Shown here piece by piece: positions 24,725 through 34,363 of a stretch of 64,000 bases of DNA. Each line of letters opens with the position of its first letter. Position 1 is the first letter of the stretch. The translations under genes and the position numbers were made by a program. The notes under the pieces were generated by a model. That model ran no database searches and was not told the origin of the DNA. It saw nothing but the letters and a program-made list of their open reading frames with translations. Origin of the DNA: JAGLCW01 sp964427915 (GTDB taxonomy: Bacteria > Caldisericota > Caldisericia > UBA6126); NCBI GenBank assembly GCA_964427915.1, contig CAYRWA010000053.1, positions 1 through 64,000 on the forward strand, given 5' to 3'.

Positions 24725-26190
24725 TGTCAGAACATAATTTATTTGATGCAGAAGCTTTACAGCTTCTTGATGAGTTACGAAATGAAGGAATCAATCCATA
24801 TCCATTAAAATTTACGCCTACTCATCAAGCCAAAGAGATCCTTACAAATTTTTCTTTGTTGGAAAATACGCCAGTGACAATTGCTGGTAGAGTAATAACC
24901 AAAAGACTTCATGGTAAAGCTGGTTTTGCTCATCTATTGTCAGGTGGAATCAAAATACAGATTTATTTCCGAAAAGACAACCTTGATGAAGATACATTCC
25001 GTTTGGTAAAAAAACGTGTTAACGTCGGTGATATCATTGGAGTTACAGGGGATGTTTTTAAAACTCACACAGGAGAGATTACCGTAAGTGTTACTTCATG
25101 TACACTACTCTCGAAATCTTTGTCTCCTTTACCTGAGAAATTTCATGGTATAGAAAATGTAGAAGTCCGTTACAGACAGCGATACTTGGACCTTATCATG
25201 AATGAAGATGTACGAAAAACCTTTCACATGCGTTCATCCATTCTTCGATCTATTCGAGAAACCTTACACCACGAAGGTTATATGGAAGTAGAAACTCCAA
25301 CGCTACAAGATATGTATGGAGGCGCATTAGCCAAACCCTTTACTACTCACCACAACGCACTTGATCAAGACTTTTTTCTTCGAATTGCACCAGAGCTTTA
25401 CCTGAAAAGGCTTATTATCGGCGGACTTGATAAAGTCTTCGAAATAGGCAAAGCATATCGAAACGAAGGCATTTCTGTTAACCATAACCCAGAGTTTACC
25501 TTAATGGAATTGTATGAAGCTTATGGCAACTATGAAACCATGATGGACATTTCAGAGAAGCTCATACGAGGAATTCGAGATTCTGTCCTTGAAAAGGATA
25601 TTATTGAATATAGAGGAAAAACCATTGATCTTTCGGTTCCATTTCGCAAAATGAAATTAGCTGAAGCATTTGAAGAATTTGCTCAGGTTGATATAGTCAA
25701 ATTGCAAGATGAGAAGTATGCAAAAGAGTATCTAAAGAAAGAAAAGATTCATGTTGATAAGAACCTTAGCTGGGCCACCATTGTCGATGAAGTTTTAAAA
25801 AAGAAAGTGGAACCTCAACTTTCCAACCCAACCTTTCTATATGAGTATCCTCTACCATTGTCTCCTTTAGCCAAAAAAACGTCCCCAGGATCAGACTGGG
25901 TAGAACGTTTTCAGCTGATCATGGGGTCTCTAGAGGTTGGGAATGCATTTACAGAATTGAATGATCCGGTGGATCAACAAGAACGATTTTTATCACAAAG
26001 TGAAGCAAAACAACAAGGAGACGAGGAGGCACATTCTTTTGATCGCTCCTACATCGAAGCTTTGAAATTTGGATTGCCACCGACCGGAGGGTTAGGGTTC
26101 GGTATTGATCGAATTGTAATGATATTAACGGGTAGTGAGTCTATTCGTGATGTACTCTTCTTTCCTCAACTGCGGAGAAGAGAACCATGA
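24724..26190 (+). CDS. lysS: Lysyl-tRNA synthetase, class II
   Basis: 488 residues. N-terminal OB-fold anticodon domain (about 40-145), then the class II catalytic core: motif 1 region RSSILRSIRETLHHEGYMEVETPTL, quoted in part as HHEGYMEVETPTL; motif 2 FEIGKAYRNEGISVNHNPEF; motif 3 GLGFGIDRIVMILTGSESIR. GGAG lies 7-8 bp before the ATG, which overlaps the greA stop by one base (TGATG). The greA-lysS neighbourhood is common in Gram-positive bacteria. It is followed by hutH through an ATGA overlap. Confidence 0.95.
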   Translation: MSEHNLFDAEALQLLDELRNEGINPYPLKFTPTHQAKEILTNFSLLENTPVTIAGRVITKRLHGKAGFAHLLSGGIKIQIYFRKDNLDEDTFRLVKKRVNVGDIIGVTGDVFKTHTGEITVSVTSCTLLSKSLSPLPEKFHGIENVEVRYRQRYLDLIMNEDVRKTFHMRSSILRSIRETLHHEGYMEVETPTLQDMYGGALAKPFTTHHNALDQDFFLRIAPELYLKRLIIGGLDKVFEIGKAYRNEGISVNHNPEFTLMELYEAYGNYETMMDISEKLIRGIRDSVLEKDIIEYRGKTIDLSVPFRKMKLAEAFEEFAQVDIVKLQDEKYAKEYLKKEKIHVDKNLSWATIVDEVLKKKVEPQLSNPTFLYEYPLPLSPLAKKTSPGSDWVERFQLIMGSLEVGNAFTELNDPVDQQERFLSQSEAKQQGDEEAHSFDRSYIEALKFGLPPTGGLGFGIDRIVMILTGSESIRDVLFFPQLRRREP

Positions 26191-27701
26191 GCGTCTTGCT
26201 AGATGGTCATTCCTTATCTTTAGATACAATTATTGCAGTTGCTTGTAATAGAGAAAAAGTAGGGATTCATCCAGTCGCAATTGATAAAATACAAAAATCC
26301 CGAGACTTTGTTGGCAGAATTCTTGAAAGTAACGATGTTGTATATGGTATTAATACAGGATTTGGAAAGCTTTCTTCTACATCCATAAATGAATCTCAAT
26401 TGAGTCATCTGCAGGTAAATCTTATCCGAAGTCATGCTGTGGGTGTAGGGAAACCATTACCAGAAGAACTTGTGCGAGCCACTATTCTAATCCGTATCAA
26501 TTCCCTTCTGATTGGGCATTCAGGTATTCGGAAAGAATTGATTGATGGGCTCATTGATTTACTGAATCATGAAATTTACCCCTTTATTCCTTCCAAGGGA
26601 TCTCTAGGGGCTAGTGGTGACTTGGCTCCATTGGCACATTTAGCTTTAGTTTTGATGGGAGAAGGAGAATGCTTCCAGAACGATGAAAAAATCCCTTCTC
26701 GTTTTGTACTACGAGATCATGGATTAAAGCCAATACTATTAGAGCCCAAAGAAGGATTGGCTTTAATAAATGGCACTTCTATGAGTACTGCCATGCTATC
26801 CCTTACCCTTATTGATATTTTGCATGTAGTGGATAGCGCATTCTGTTCCATGGTGTTATCTCTAGAAGCTTTTTGTGGATGCAAAGCAGCTTTTTCTTCA
26901 CTGATACATCAACAAAAGCCCCATCAGGGGCAGCAACTTGCTGGGAAAATATTAGAAACCTCTATTGTTGACTCAGAGCTTTTAGATTCTTCCTCACGCG
27001 TGCAAGATCCTTACTCTTTCCGTTGTATGCCTCAGGTGATTGGACCTGTTCTTGATACAATTCGTTATTGTTTGCAAGTGAATCATGCAGAAATGAACTC
27101 CGCCACCGATAACCCTTTACTCTTTGTAGAAGAAGATGAAGTGATTTCAGGGGGCAATTTTCATGCTCAACCCATTGCTATAGCAGCTGATTACTTATCC
27201 ATTGCTTTGCAGACTATGGGGGAGATATCTCAATATAGAGTGAATCAAATGCTAGATCCAAACTTAAGTTGCGGAATTCCTGCTTTTGGTGTAAAGGAGC
27301 CTGGATTGAACTCTGGCTTAATGATTGTTCAGTACACGGATGCTGCTCTTGTTTCGCAAAACAAAACATTAACCTACCCAGCCACTTCTACTTCTATTCC
27401 TGTCTCGGCTAATCAGGAAGATTTTGTCAGTATGGCCCCTACTGCATGCAGCAAGTTACATACAATTGTGTGGAATACATCTCGAATAATTGGCATTGAG
27501 CTATTAACAGCTTTTCAGTGTTTAGAGTTTCGAGATCGAAAGAAAATGGGCACAACTGCAAAGAAAATTTATGAGTTAGTAGCAAGTCATTTTAAACCCA
27601 TTCTTGTAGATCGTTCTATACATAAAGAAATGGAAGCAATGGGCGACCACATTTTGAAAGGGATGTTTCAAGGCATTCTTCCTATTGAGATTATTCTGTA
27701 G
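26187..27701 (+). CDS. hutH: Histidine ammonia-lyase
   Basis: 504 residues; deaminates histidine to urocanate. The self-made MIO cofactor arises from Ala142-Ser143-Gly144 in GSLGASGDLAPLAHLAL; catalytic Tyr53 sits in VVYGINTGFG. Further family blocks: ALINGTSMSTA, QDPYSFRCMPQVIGP, SATDNPLLF, GGNFHAQPIA and SANQEDFVSM. Length is normal. It overlaps lysS by ATGA, an unusual operon partner. The next step, urocanase (hutU), is not in the window; imidazolonepropionase (hutI) is 23 kb away. The stop abuts the uvrC stop with no base between. Confidence 0.95.
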   Translation: MSVLLDGHSLSLDTIIAVACNREKVGIHPVAIDKIQKSRDFVGRILESNDVVYGINTGFGKLSSTSINESQLSHLQVNLIRSHAVGVGKPLPEELVRATILIRINSLLIGHSGIRKELIDGLIDLLNHEIYPFIPSKGSLGASGDLAPLAHLALVLMGEGECFQNDEKIPSRFVLRDHGLKPILLEPKEGLALINGTSMSTAMLSLTLIDILHVVDSAFCSMVLSLEAFCGCKAAFSSLIHQQKPHQGQQLAGKILETSIVDSELLDSSSRVQDPYSFRCMPQVIGPVLDTIRYCLQVNHAEMNSATDNPLLFVEEDEVISGGNFHAQPIAIAADYLSIALQTMGEISQYRVNQMLDPNLSCGIPAFGVKEPGLNSGLMIVQYTDAALVSQNKTLTYPATSTSIPVSANQEDFVSMAPTACSKLHTIVWNTSRIIGIELLTAFQCLEFRDRKKMGTTAKKIYELVASHFKPILVDRSIHKEMEAMGDHILKGMFQGILPIEIIL

Positions 27702-29381
27702 TTATTCAAGCAGGGTACTTTTAATGTGCTGTGACTGGTATTGTTTTTTTGCGAACCGATGAGATTCATCCCGTATTTGTTGCAACAACCGAAGCACTTC
27801 CGATCTTTCTTTATCCAATCGAATAGGGTGAGAGCTATTTTCACTGAATACTAGCTCTTCTTTTTTTGCTAGCGATAGAACGGGGAGTTGAATAGCATTT
27901 TCCTGCAAGACATTTGAGACAGCATGTAATTGACCTATTCCTCCATCAATCAAAAACAGGTCTGGCAAAGTACCAAAATCTTCATCATCGTGTTGAATTC
28001 TTCTTTGGATTACTTCTCGGAGAGAACCAGTATCGTCTGGCAAAGCAGAGAGTCTTACTTTGAAGTACCGGTAATATTTTTTGGCGGGTTTTCCATTGAT
28101 AAACACTACCATTGAACCAATTGTATTTGTTCCTTGCATATGGGAAATGTCATATCCTTCTATTCGATAAGGAATGGAGGGCAATTGGAAAGTTTTCTGT
28201 ACAGTAAGAAGCAATGGATTTAATTGCTCAAAATAGTGAGGAAACTTTGTTTGAAAATGATTTTTTGCATTCTCTAAACAAAAATCAATGAGTTGTTTTT
28301 TTGCCCCTCTTTTTGGATTCTTTATTTCTAACGAAGAACCTGGAAACTTTGATTGAATTTGTTTTTTTATTTCCCTAAAGGTGGGGCATTCTACATTGAC
28401 AAGAATTTCTTTCGGAGGGGAAAAGTAACTCAAATCCAAGTAGTATTGTAGTAAAAAACTCTGTAAAATACCTTCCTCATCTTCGTCGAATGTCTGGTGG
28501 TAATAGAAGTGATCTTCATATATTACCTTTCCTTCTCTTACTTTCATTACATCAATAACAGCTTTATCATGTAGGGAAAATATTGCCAACAGATCACCAT
28601 TAAAATCTGGATTGGTGATTACCCTTTGTTTTTCCTGAATAGCATCAATAGACTGAATCTGATCTCGCAATAGAGCAGCATACTCATATTTTTGTTCTTT
28701 GGCTGCTAGTACCATGTTTTCCTTTAATTGGGATTGAATTGTGTGGACGTTGTTTTTTAGAAATTGAATAGCCAATTGTACTTGTTTTTTATACTCACCT
28801 TCAGCAACATCTCCTTTGCAGCAGCCAGGACACTGGTTCATGTAATAACGAAGACAAGGGTTCTGATCATTTTTTCTTATTGTTTTCTTGCAGTTTCGGA
28901 GATGGAACGTTTTTAAAATCAACCGGTGCAAATAGGATGCTTTTTTTGCGCTCGTAAAGGGCCCGAAATAGATTCCGTCATCCTTTCGAATTCTCATTGC
29001 TTTTAAAAATGACGGGAATCGGTGATTCGTGAACATTAAGTATTGGTACCCTTTTGCATCTTTCAACGCTCGATTGTATTCAGGCAAAAGACGTTTGATA
29101 AAATTACACTCTAAAACCAGGGCCTCATAGGCTGACTTTGTGGCAATGTATTCAATGGTAGATACATGTTGCATTAAATCTCGTATCCGATGATTTCTTT
29201 TTTGATGGTAAAAGTAAGAACTTACTCTTTTTTTCAAAGATGTTGCTTTCCCTACATATAACACTTCTTCATTTTGGTTGCGCATAATATATATGCCTGG
29301 GGAATCCGGGAAAGAATGAACTTGATCTAGCAGAAGATCCCATTTTGGGTTTTTTTTGTTGGATTGTTTATCGTTTTGCAT
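27702..29381 (-). CDS. uvrC: Excinuclease ABC subunit C, lacking the C-terminal HhH domain
   Basis: 559 residues. The GIY-YIG nuclease (about 20-105) shows FPDSPGIYIM and VLYVGKATSLKKRVSSYF. A cysteine cluster (NCKKTIRKNDQNPC, then NQCPGCCKG) fits the UvrC Fe-S site. A UVR motif (about 205-240) and the RNase-H-like nuclease domain (EGYDISHMQGTNTIGSMVVF, LFLIDGGIGQL) follow. The protein stops right after RDESHRFAKKQYQSQH, where other UvrC proteins continue with a tandem helix-hairpin-helix domain of about 60 residues. The stop is directly adjacent to the hutH stop. UvrC makes the dual incision in nucleotide excision repair; HhH is the DNA-binding part that helps position it. Confidence 0.93.
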   Translation of the reverse strand: MQNDKQSNKKNPKWDLLLDQVHSFPDSPGIYIMRNQNEEVLYVGKATSLKKRVSSYFYHQKRNHRIRDLMQHVSTIEYIATKSAYEALVLECNFIKRLLPEYNRALKDAKGYQYLMFTNHRFPSFLKAMRIRKDDGIYFGPFTSAKKASYLHRLILKTFHLRNCKKTIRKNDQNPCLRYYMNQCPGCCKGDVAEGEYKKQVQLAIQFLKNNVHTIQSQLKENMVLAAKEQKYEYAALLRDQIQSIDAIQEKQRVITNPDFNGDLLAIFSLHDKAVIDVMKVREGKVIYEDHFYYHQTFDEDEEGILQSFLLQYYLDLSYFSPPKEILVNVECPTFREIKKQIQSKFPGSSLEIKNPKRGAKKQLIDFCLENAKNHFQTKFPHYFEQLNPLLLTVQKTFQLPSIPYRIEGYDISHMQGTNTIGSMVVFINGKPAKKYYRYFKVRLSALPDDTGSLREVIQRRIQHDDEDFGTLPDLFLIDGGIGQLHAVSNVLQENAIQLPVLSLAKKEELVFSENSSHPIRLDKERSEVLRLLQQIRDESHRFAKKQYQSQHIKSTLLE

Positions 29382-29459
29382 TTCTTACGATGTATTGTAA
29401 CATTTTTTCTGGTAAATTTTGTTACTATTACTAGTAGATCAATTGTATGGGGTGTTACA

Positions 29460-30497
29460 TTGAGAAAAACAATCATTACGTTTTTTGCTGTACTTAGTAT
29501 AGCTATGTCTGGGTTTGGAACTGCTTTTGCGACGGAAGATCAAAAAGGCTGTACAATAGATGTTTATTCTCATCTTGATGTAGAACTGTTTCACACCGTT
29601 GCATTCTTATCTTCTATTGAGCAATATTCCAATTGCCAGTTGTTAACTAGCGTTTTTCTGTACAAGGCCAAAGAGTTTTTTGCACCATGGAAAGACCATT
29701 TGGTTGTCAAACAATACAACGAACTGAAAAAGGAAGACCTTATTGACCTTGTGTACCCGATTCTTTTGCAAGACAAAACCTGGGAAGATGTTGATACAGA
29801 CCTTTATGTCATGGAAGCAGATAGAGAAAAAATTGAGAACTTTTTAGAGACTATGCAAGATTTTTCACAAGAGTCCAACTTTGATCAATTTATGACCACA
29901 ATGAAACATCCTTACTCACAAATTGTTTCTTCTTTTCGACTCACCGACCATATTCAAGAAGAAATTACTACTGCAGAAGTTTTTTTTGGTTACAGTTTTC
30001 GCAAAGTTCATGTCTTGCTTTGCCCAACACGATTGTATGAGATGAATACATTGGTTACTTTGGATCCCGATTCCCACGAAAAAGACTTGTTTATTCTTGC
30101 ATCTCTTACTGATGTACACAATGGATATTTACAGTTTGGTACGAAGGATTCATTCAGTGATCTTTTGTCAGAAACAGTCCCTGTTTTTCTATTTCAGCAA
30201 GCGATTCAATATTATGGATTGAAAATGGATCAGTTTACAGAACAAACCAATCAGCTATTTGTTTCTCAGCTTTGCGAAGCTCTTAGAATTGCTGCTTTTG
30301 GTACCGTTTATACTGGAATGCCCGTCGAGGATTATCTTCATCTATGTGACCAAAAAGGAGACACTTTTGTTTCCCCCATTTGCTCTCTTATTGAACAAGA
30401 GTATACTACAGCCAGAGAAGAGTATGCTCATTTTATTTCGTATACTCCTCAATTCTATCAGTCAATCATGGCTCTTTATGATGGAGGTGATGTATGA
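29460..30497 (+). CDS. Secreted or membrane-anchored protein of unknown function
   Basis: 345 residues from a TTG start (29460), giving a signal peptide: basic LRKT, a hydrophobic core and a cut near GTAFA. The ATG-less upstream extension to 29364 is less likely because it overlaps the uvrC start region. The mature part is acidic and helix-rich, with no cysteine pattern or catalytic motif that I recognise (segments such as DLIDLVYPILLQDKTWEDVD). It overlaps pfkA by ATGA, so the two are co-expressed. It could be a membrane-surface protein; there is no functional lead. Confidence 0.6.
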   Translation: MRKTIITFFAVLSIAMSGFGTAFATEDQKGCTIDVYSHLDVELFHTVAFLSSIEQYSNCQLLTSVFLYKAKEFFAPWKDHLVVKQYNELKKEDLIDLVYPILLQDKTWEDVDTDLYVMEADREKIENFLETMQDFSQESNFDQFMTTMKHPYSQIVSSFRLTDHIQEEITTAEVFFGYSFRKVHVLLCPTRLYEMNTLVTLDPDSHEKDLFILASLTDVHNGYLQFGTKDSFSDLLSETVPVFLFQQAIQYYGLKMDQFTEQTNQLFVSQLCEALRIAAFGTVYTGMPVEDYLHLCDQKGDTFVSPICSLIEQEYTTAREEYAHFISYTPQFYQSIMALYDGGDV

Positions 30498-31450
30498 GAA
30501 TTGCTGTTTTAACCTCTGGTGGTGATGCTCCTGGAATGAATGCGGCGATCCGAGCTGTAACCCGAACAGCCATTTACAAGGGTATGGAAGTGATGGGTGT
30601 GAAAAAAGGGTATGCCGGCCTAATGGACGGGGAGTTTCAAAAAATGTGTTCCCGCGATGTTGGCAGTATTCTTTCACTGGGAGGAACCATACTGCTAACT
30701 GCTAGAGCTCCAGAATTTGAATCGGAAGAGGGAATTAACAGAGCCCTTGCATCGTTAGAAAAATATAAAATTGATGTTCTTGTCATTATTGGTGGAAATG
30801 GAACGCAAAAAGGCTCCTATGCTCTGCATCAAAGGGGTTTTCCTGTCGTTGGTATTGCATCAACAATTGACAATGATGTATATGGGACTCACAGTACAAT
30901 CGGATTTGATACTGCGTTGAATAATGCGGTAGGAGCAATCGATAAAATTCGAGATACTGCCACGAGCCATCAACGAGTATTTGTTGTTGAATTAATGGGA
31001 AGAGACAGAGGGATCCTTGCTCTGAATTGTGGTATTGCCGTAGGAGCCGACTGTATTGTCATTCCTGAAAGAACGTTTAATATTAATCACATTTCTGAAA
31101 GAATTAAGGGTAATTTTGAATTGGGTAAGAAACATTTCATTGTTGTTCTTGCAGAGGGGTCAGCAAAGGCCGAGAAATTTGCGGATGCCTTGTACCTTAT
31201 TTCAGGTATTCATGCGAGTATCAGTGTTTTAGGATATTTGCAAAGAGGTGGAAATCCTACCTTTCAAGATCGATTTTTAGCAACTAATTTTGGAGTTAAT
31301 GCTGTTGAGCTTGTAGACCAAAAGAAGTTTGGTTATGTTGTGGGAATGCAAAACACTCATGTTGTCCATATCCCCATGGAAGATGTTGCTACGAATATCA
31401 AACCAATCGATGAAACGCTATTTGAATTACAAAGATATCTTTGTATTTAG
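30494..31450 (+). CDS. pfkA: 6-phosphofructokinase
   Basis: 318 residues, typical length for bacterial PFK. Motifs: TSGGDAPGMNAAIR, the Mg/nucleotide site IIGGNGTQKGS, the catalytic STIDNDVYGTHSTIGFDTA (Asp126), VELMGRDRG, PE at the sugar-phosphate site, and LGYLQRGGNP. The glycine after GGN (Gly103) is the ATP-type residue rather than the Asp of PPi-dependent enzymes. However, the usual Asp of GGDG is Asn102, and PGTID reads ASTID, so the phosphoryl donor is best left open between ATP and an atypical subclass. Phosphorylates fructose 6-phosphate in glycolysis. Confidence 0.92.
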   Translation: MRIAVLTSGGDAPGMNAAIRAVTRTAIYKGMEVMGVKKGYAGLMDGEFQKMCSRDVGSILSLGGTILLTARAPEFESEEGINRALASLEKYKIDVLVIIGGNGTQKGSYALHQRGFPVVGIASTIDNDVYGTHSTIGFDTALNNAVGAIDKIRDTATSHQRVFVVELMGRDRGILALNCGIAVGADCIVIPERTFNINHISERIKGNFELGKKHFIVVLAEGSAKAEKFADALYLISGIHASISVLGYLQRGGNPTFQDRFLATNFGVNAVELVDQKKFGYVVGMQNTHVVHIPMEDVATNIKPIDETLFELQRYLCI

Positions 31451-31490
31451 CTTGCTTGTTCTTGCCGTATAGAAGTGCATAGACAATCAA

Positions 31491-32981
31491 TCATTTAGGG
31501 ATTCCATTTGGCAACAATGTAAGTTTCTCAAAATCCTCTAGAGAAATAGAAACAGAAGATTGGTGTAGAATTTTACCTGTCATATCTGATACAGGAAAAG
31601 GTTTCATAAACTGTACTTCCCGTTGCATTTTTTTCAAATCCAACATATTGTTTTGTTGGTCTTCGTAATATATATGGGTTTTATCTGAATCTGGAATAAA
31701 GTTCTTTTTCATTTTTTCTAGTGTTGGTTTCCATTGAGAAACCTTCCAAGGGTTCTCAATATATTCAAGGTAAGAGTGAACTGGGTTATTTCCATCAACA
31801 GATGATTCAGGAGAAGGATACAGTCCTTCTATACGAAGAGAAACTTTTTCTGGATAGCTACTAGAAAAACTTTTCATGCGGTAACGGTTCTGCGTAAACC
31901 ATCCTTGGGCAGTAGAGTAACTGGAATCTAGTTCCGCTACAAGAAACAAATCACTGTTTTTTTGAAAACCCAACACAATCATTCCTGCACTTCCATCGTA
32001 GAGTCTTTTCTTTGCAATCCATTCGTAGGAGAGATCGGGATATTGACTGAACAAGTGGATATGATCTGTTTTTCCATTGAAGTAAACTTGTATGAAGTCA
32101 GCATCGTAAGAACTTTTAGGATGGTTTTCTAAAAGAATGTTTTCACCATTAAAGAACATTTTGTTTTCAAAACCTGGATAAAAACCTGGAACTGCATAGC
32201 AGTTTTTTGTACCATCAACTGCATGAAATGTTCCCACAAAACTATTGTGGGTGGCAAAGTGGACCGATGTTGTATCATGATCCGACGAAACATTGGGTAT
32301 CACACTGCATATTGAATGGGGTGACTGCGTGTTTTTTTGGTTGGTTGGAATGTGAAGCAAAGAAGTTTGTTGCAGGGCAATATGGGAAGGTTCTGTTTCA
32401 GCAAAATCTATAATGATTCCATATTCACTGGTGCCCATGTTATAGGATCCAACCATAATGATGTGGTTAGAAATGATACACATATTTTGTATTGAAAGAC
32501 CACTGCTTGAATACGTAAGTACATCTTGCGGGGAAGAATCTTGTATTCGATTTCTATTAATGGGTAAGAAGTGTAATTGGTTAACAGGGTCATTGCCAAA
32601 AGTAGTTGTCTCAAAAACAAGGTATAGTGAGTGTTCAGTTGGAAACCAGACAAGCATGTCACTCGTTAGATTTTGGTCCATTGGGGGATTGTAAGCGACC
32701 GATTCTAGAATAGCCCCGGTACTATCTGAAATGAATGTCACTAGTTGACGAGAACCATCCCCTCCAACAATGGCGGCATGAATTGTTTGATCTGGGTTGT
32801 CTCCGCGAGATGGTAAGGAGACGGTTTTTGTAAAGTGAAGCGCTTCATCGGTTTGTTCTAATGTAAACTGCACATAAGTATGAGTGGAAGTGCATGATAA
32901 AAAGCTAACACAAAAAAGAAAAGGTATGAAATAGACTATATATCGAAGGAAATGTTTTCTAATTCGGTTGGTTTTCTTCAT
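31491..32981 (-). CDS. Lipoprotein, possibly beta-propeller-like, unknown function
   Basis: 496 residues. Hydrophobic signal with a lipobox-like FLSC at about residue 30, so probably a lipid-anchored surface protein. The rest is almost all beta strands with recurring Trp/Tyr/Gly patterns (MLVWFPTEHSLYLVFETT, EWIAKKRLYDGSAGMIVLGF), suggestive of a propeller, but no repeat is sharp enough to count blades. The ATG overlaps the GerMN gene stop by ATGA. In actinobacterial LpqB, GerMN and a propeller are in one chain; here the same order could be split between two genes (inference). Confidence 0.65.
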   Translation of the reverse strand: MKKTNRIRKHFLRYIVYFIPFLFCVSFLSCTSTHTYVQFTLEQTDEALHFTKTVSLPSRGDNPDQTIHAAIVGGDGSRQLVTFISDSTGAILESVAYNPPMDQNLTSDMLVWFPTEHSLYLVFETTTFGNDPVNQLHFLPINRNRIQDSSPQDVLTYSSSGLSIQNMCIISNHIIMVGSYNMGTSEYGIIIDFAETEPSHIALQQTSLLHIPTNQKNTQSPHSICSVIPNVSSDHDTTSVHFATHNSFVGTFHAVDGTKNCYAVPGFYPGFENKMFFNGENILLENHPKSSYDADFIQVYFNGKTDHIHLFSQYPDLSYEWIAKKRLYDGSAGMIVLGFQKNSDLFLVAELDSSYSTAQGWFTQNRYRMKSFSSSYPEKVSLRIEGLYPSPESSVDGNNPVHSYLEYIENPWKVSQWKPTLEKMKKNFIPDSDKTHIYYEDQQNNMLDLKKMQREVQFMKPFPVSDMTGKILHQSSVSISLEDFEKLTLLPNGIPK

Positions 32982-34363
32982 GATAACTCCCTAGACAAAG
33001 GATTGTTGATTTCAGTTCCAAAAGGAAGTGATTCCAGCGTTTCTCCACGGAAATAAATGTGAAATGATCGGAAACCAGTATTCTCTGATAGTGTTAGAAT
33101 AAGCTGTTCTAAAAAGTTTTCTTCTTGTTGAGCATTGAGAAATTCGCTCATCTCCATGTCAAGGTCAATCATGAGAGAATTCTCTTCGCCAGGAGTAACA
33201 GAAATAAGCTTTGTTCCAGAGGGGATATCGGATACTATTCCCATATCTCGTTCATCTGAGGATGGGCCTTTTAAGAGGTTTTGAAGGAGATCTTCAGGTG
33301 AGAGAGTTGTATCTTGTTTGTTGGATCGAAAAACTGGTAGCAAATAGTGGTTTTGTTCTTTTTTTAGCACATAATACAAAATGGATGCGTTCTCTATGTC
33401 GAAACCATGCCAACGTTGATAGGGTTCTAAAGAAGATGTATGACCTCCTATGGTATCAATGTTTTCTCCATCAATTTGAATGCGAACGTTTTGAATTTGA
33501 GGAAGTTCTGTGAGGGACAATGTGATAGTATTCACTAAACCCAGTTCAGCATTCGCTCCATAACGGAATCTTTGAAACTCGGGTGAAAGATCTAAAAAAA
33601 GGCTTCCGTCTTCGATTAAAATACTGTTTATAGATACTTCTTCTGGGAAAAAACTTGTGATATCTTCATTACCTTGATAACGAATCATGAGTTGGGTTAC
33701 AATACTTGCCACTGTATCGTTGATTTCTGATGAAGCGGGGATTTCTACTTTCGTTAACAGAAACATGTTCGTGGGAAGATGGTAGTAGTACATTCGAACA
33801 AACTGTCCTTTAGGCAACTGACTTGACAACCGAATTAATGGTTCTGAGAGAGAAATATATTGTTTAAATGTGGGATCTTTTTTGCCTTGGATGGACAACT
33901 GTACTTTTTGAATAGAGTCCAATTCGGTTACAGTATTTACGATAGAATAAACCGCTGCTGCTTCTTGAGAAACTGAAGAGATGGATTTAGAGATCATATC
34001 TTCTTCTAGTACAAGACTACAGATTCCTTCTTTTAAGGAAACATTTGACACGGATCCATGCACTGGTATAAAGGATTGTAAATTACTGTCCTTGGGAGGC
34101 TTTGAGAGTTCTTCTAATAGGATTTTCACAATTTTCTCTGTTTGCCCCGATAGTGAAACTTTTCGATTTACAGGGACTAACTCGTCTTTTTCTGAGTCAT
34201 AAAAATACAATTTTGCAGTAGAAACGGTAAGGTCATGACGATGCTGGTAAAAATAATAACCTGCCATGATCAGAAAGCAAAGGGTGATGACAACAAATAG
34301 TATGCCCTGCTGTTTTTTCTTATGCGCCAGCGAATGAATGATATATCCGTTTTTGTTTCTCAT
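32978..34363 (-). CDS. Membrane-anchored protein with three GerMN-like domains
   Basis: 461 residues. One membrane helix (about 20-40) is followed by three consecutive domains of the GerMN type, at about 50-165, 185-310 and 330-455. Domain 1 has KLYFYDSEKDELVPVNRKV and IVKILLEELSKPP. Domain 2 has EDGSLFLDLSPEF and LGLVNTITLSLTELPQI. Domain 3 has LLQNLLKGPSSDE and SLMIDLDMEMSEFL. GerMN occurs in spore-germination and cell-wall-linked proteins and does not by itself imply sporulation; no spore gene is present here. Both ends overlap neighbours by 4 bp (M28 peptidase upstream, lipoprotein downstream), so the three are made together. Confidence 0.8.
   Translation of the reverse strand: MRNKNGYIIHSLAHKKKQQGILFVVITLCFLIMAGYYFYQHRHDLTVSTAKLYFYDSEKDELVPVNRKVSLSGQTEKIVKILLEELSKPPKDSNLQSFIPVHGSVSNVSLKEGICSLVLEEDMISKSISSVSQEAAAVYSIVNTVTELDSIQKVQLSIQGKKDPTFKQYISLSEPLIRLSSQLPKGQFVRMYYYHLPTNMFLLTKVEIPASSEINDTVASIVTQLMIRYQGNEDITSFFPEEVSINSILIEDGSLFLDLSPEFQRFRYGANAELGLVNTITLSLTELPQIQNVRIQIDGENIDTIGGHTSSLEPYQRWHGFDIENASILYYVLKKEQNHYLLPVFRSNKQDTTLSPEDLLQNLLKGPSSDERDMGIVSDIPSGTKLISVTPGEENSLMIDLDMEMSEFLNAQQEENFLEQLILTLSENTGFRSFHIYFRGETLESLPFGTEINNPLSRELS

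Noticed and set aside
32978..34363. GerMN domains considered as evidence of sporulation
   Set aside because: GerMN also occurs in non-sporulating bacteria, and no spore-specific gene is visible in the window.
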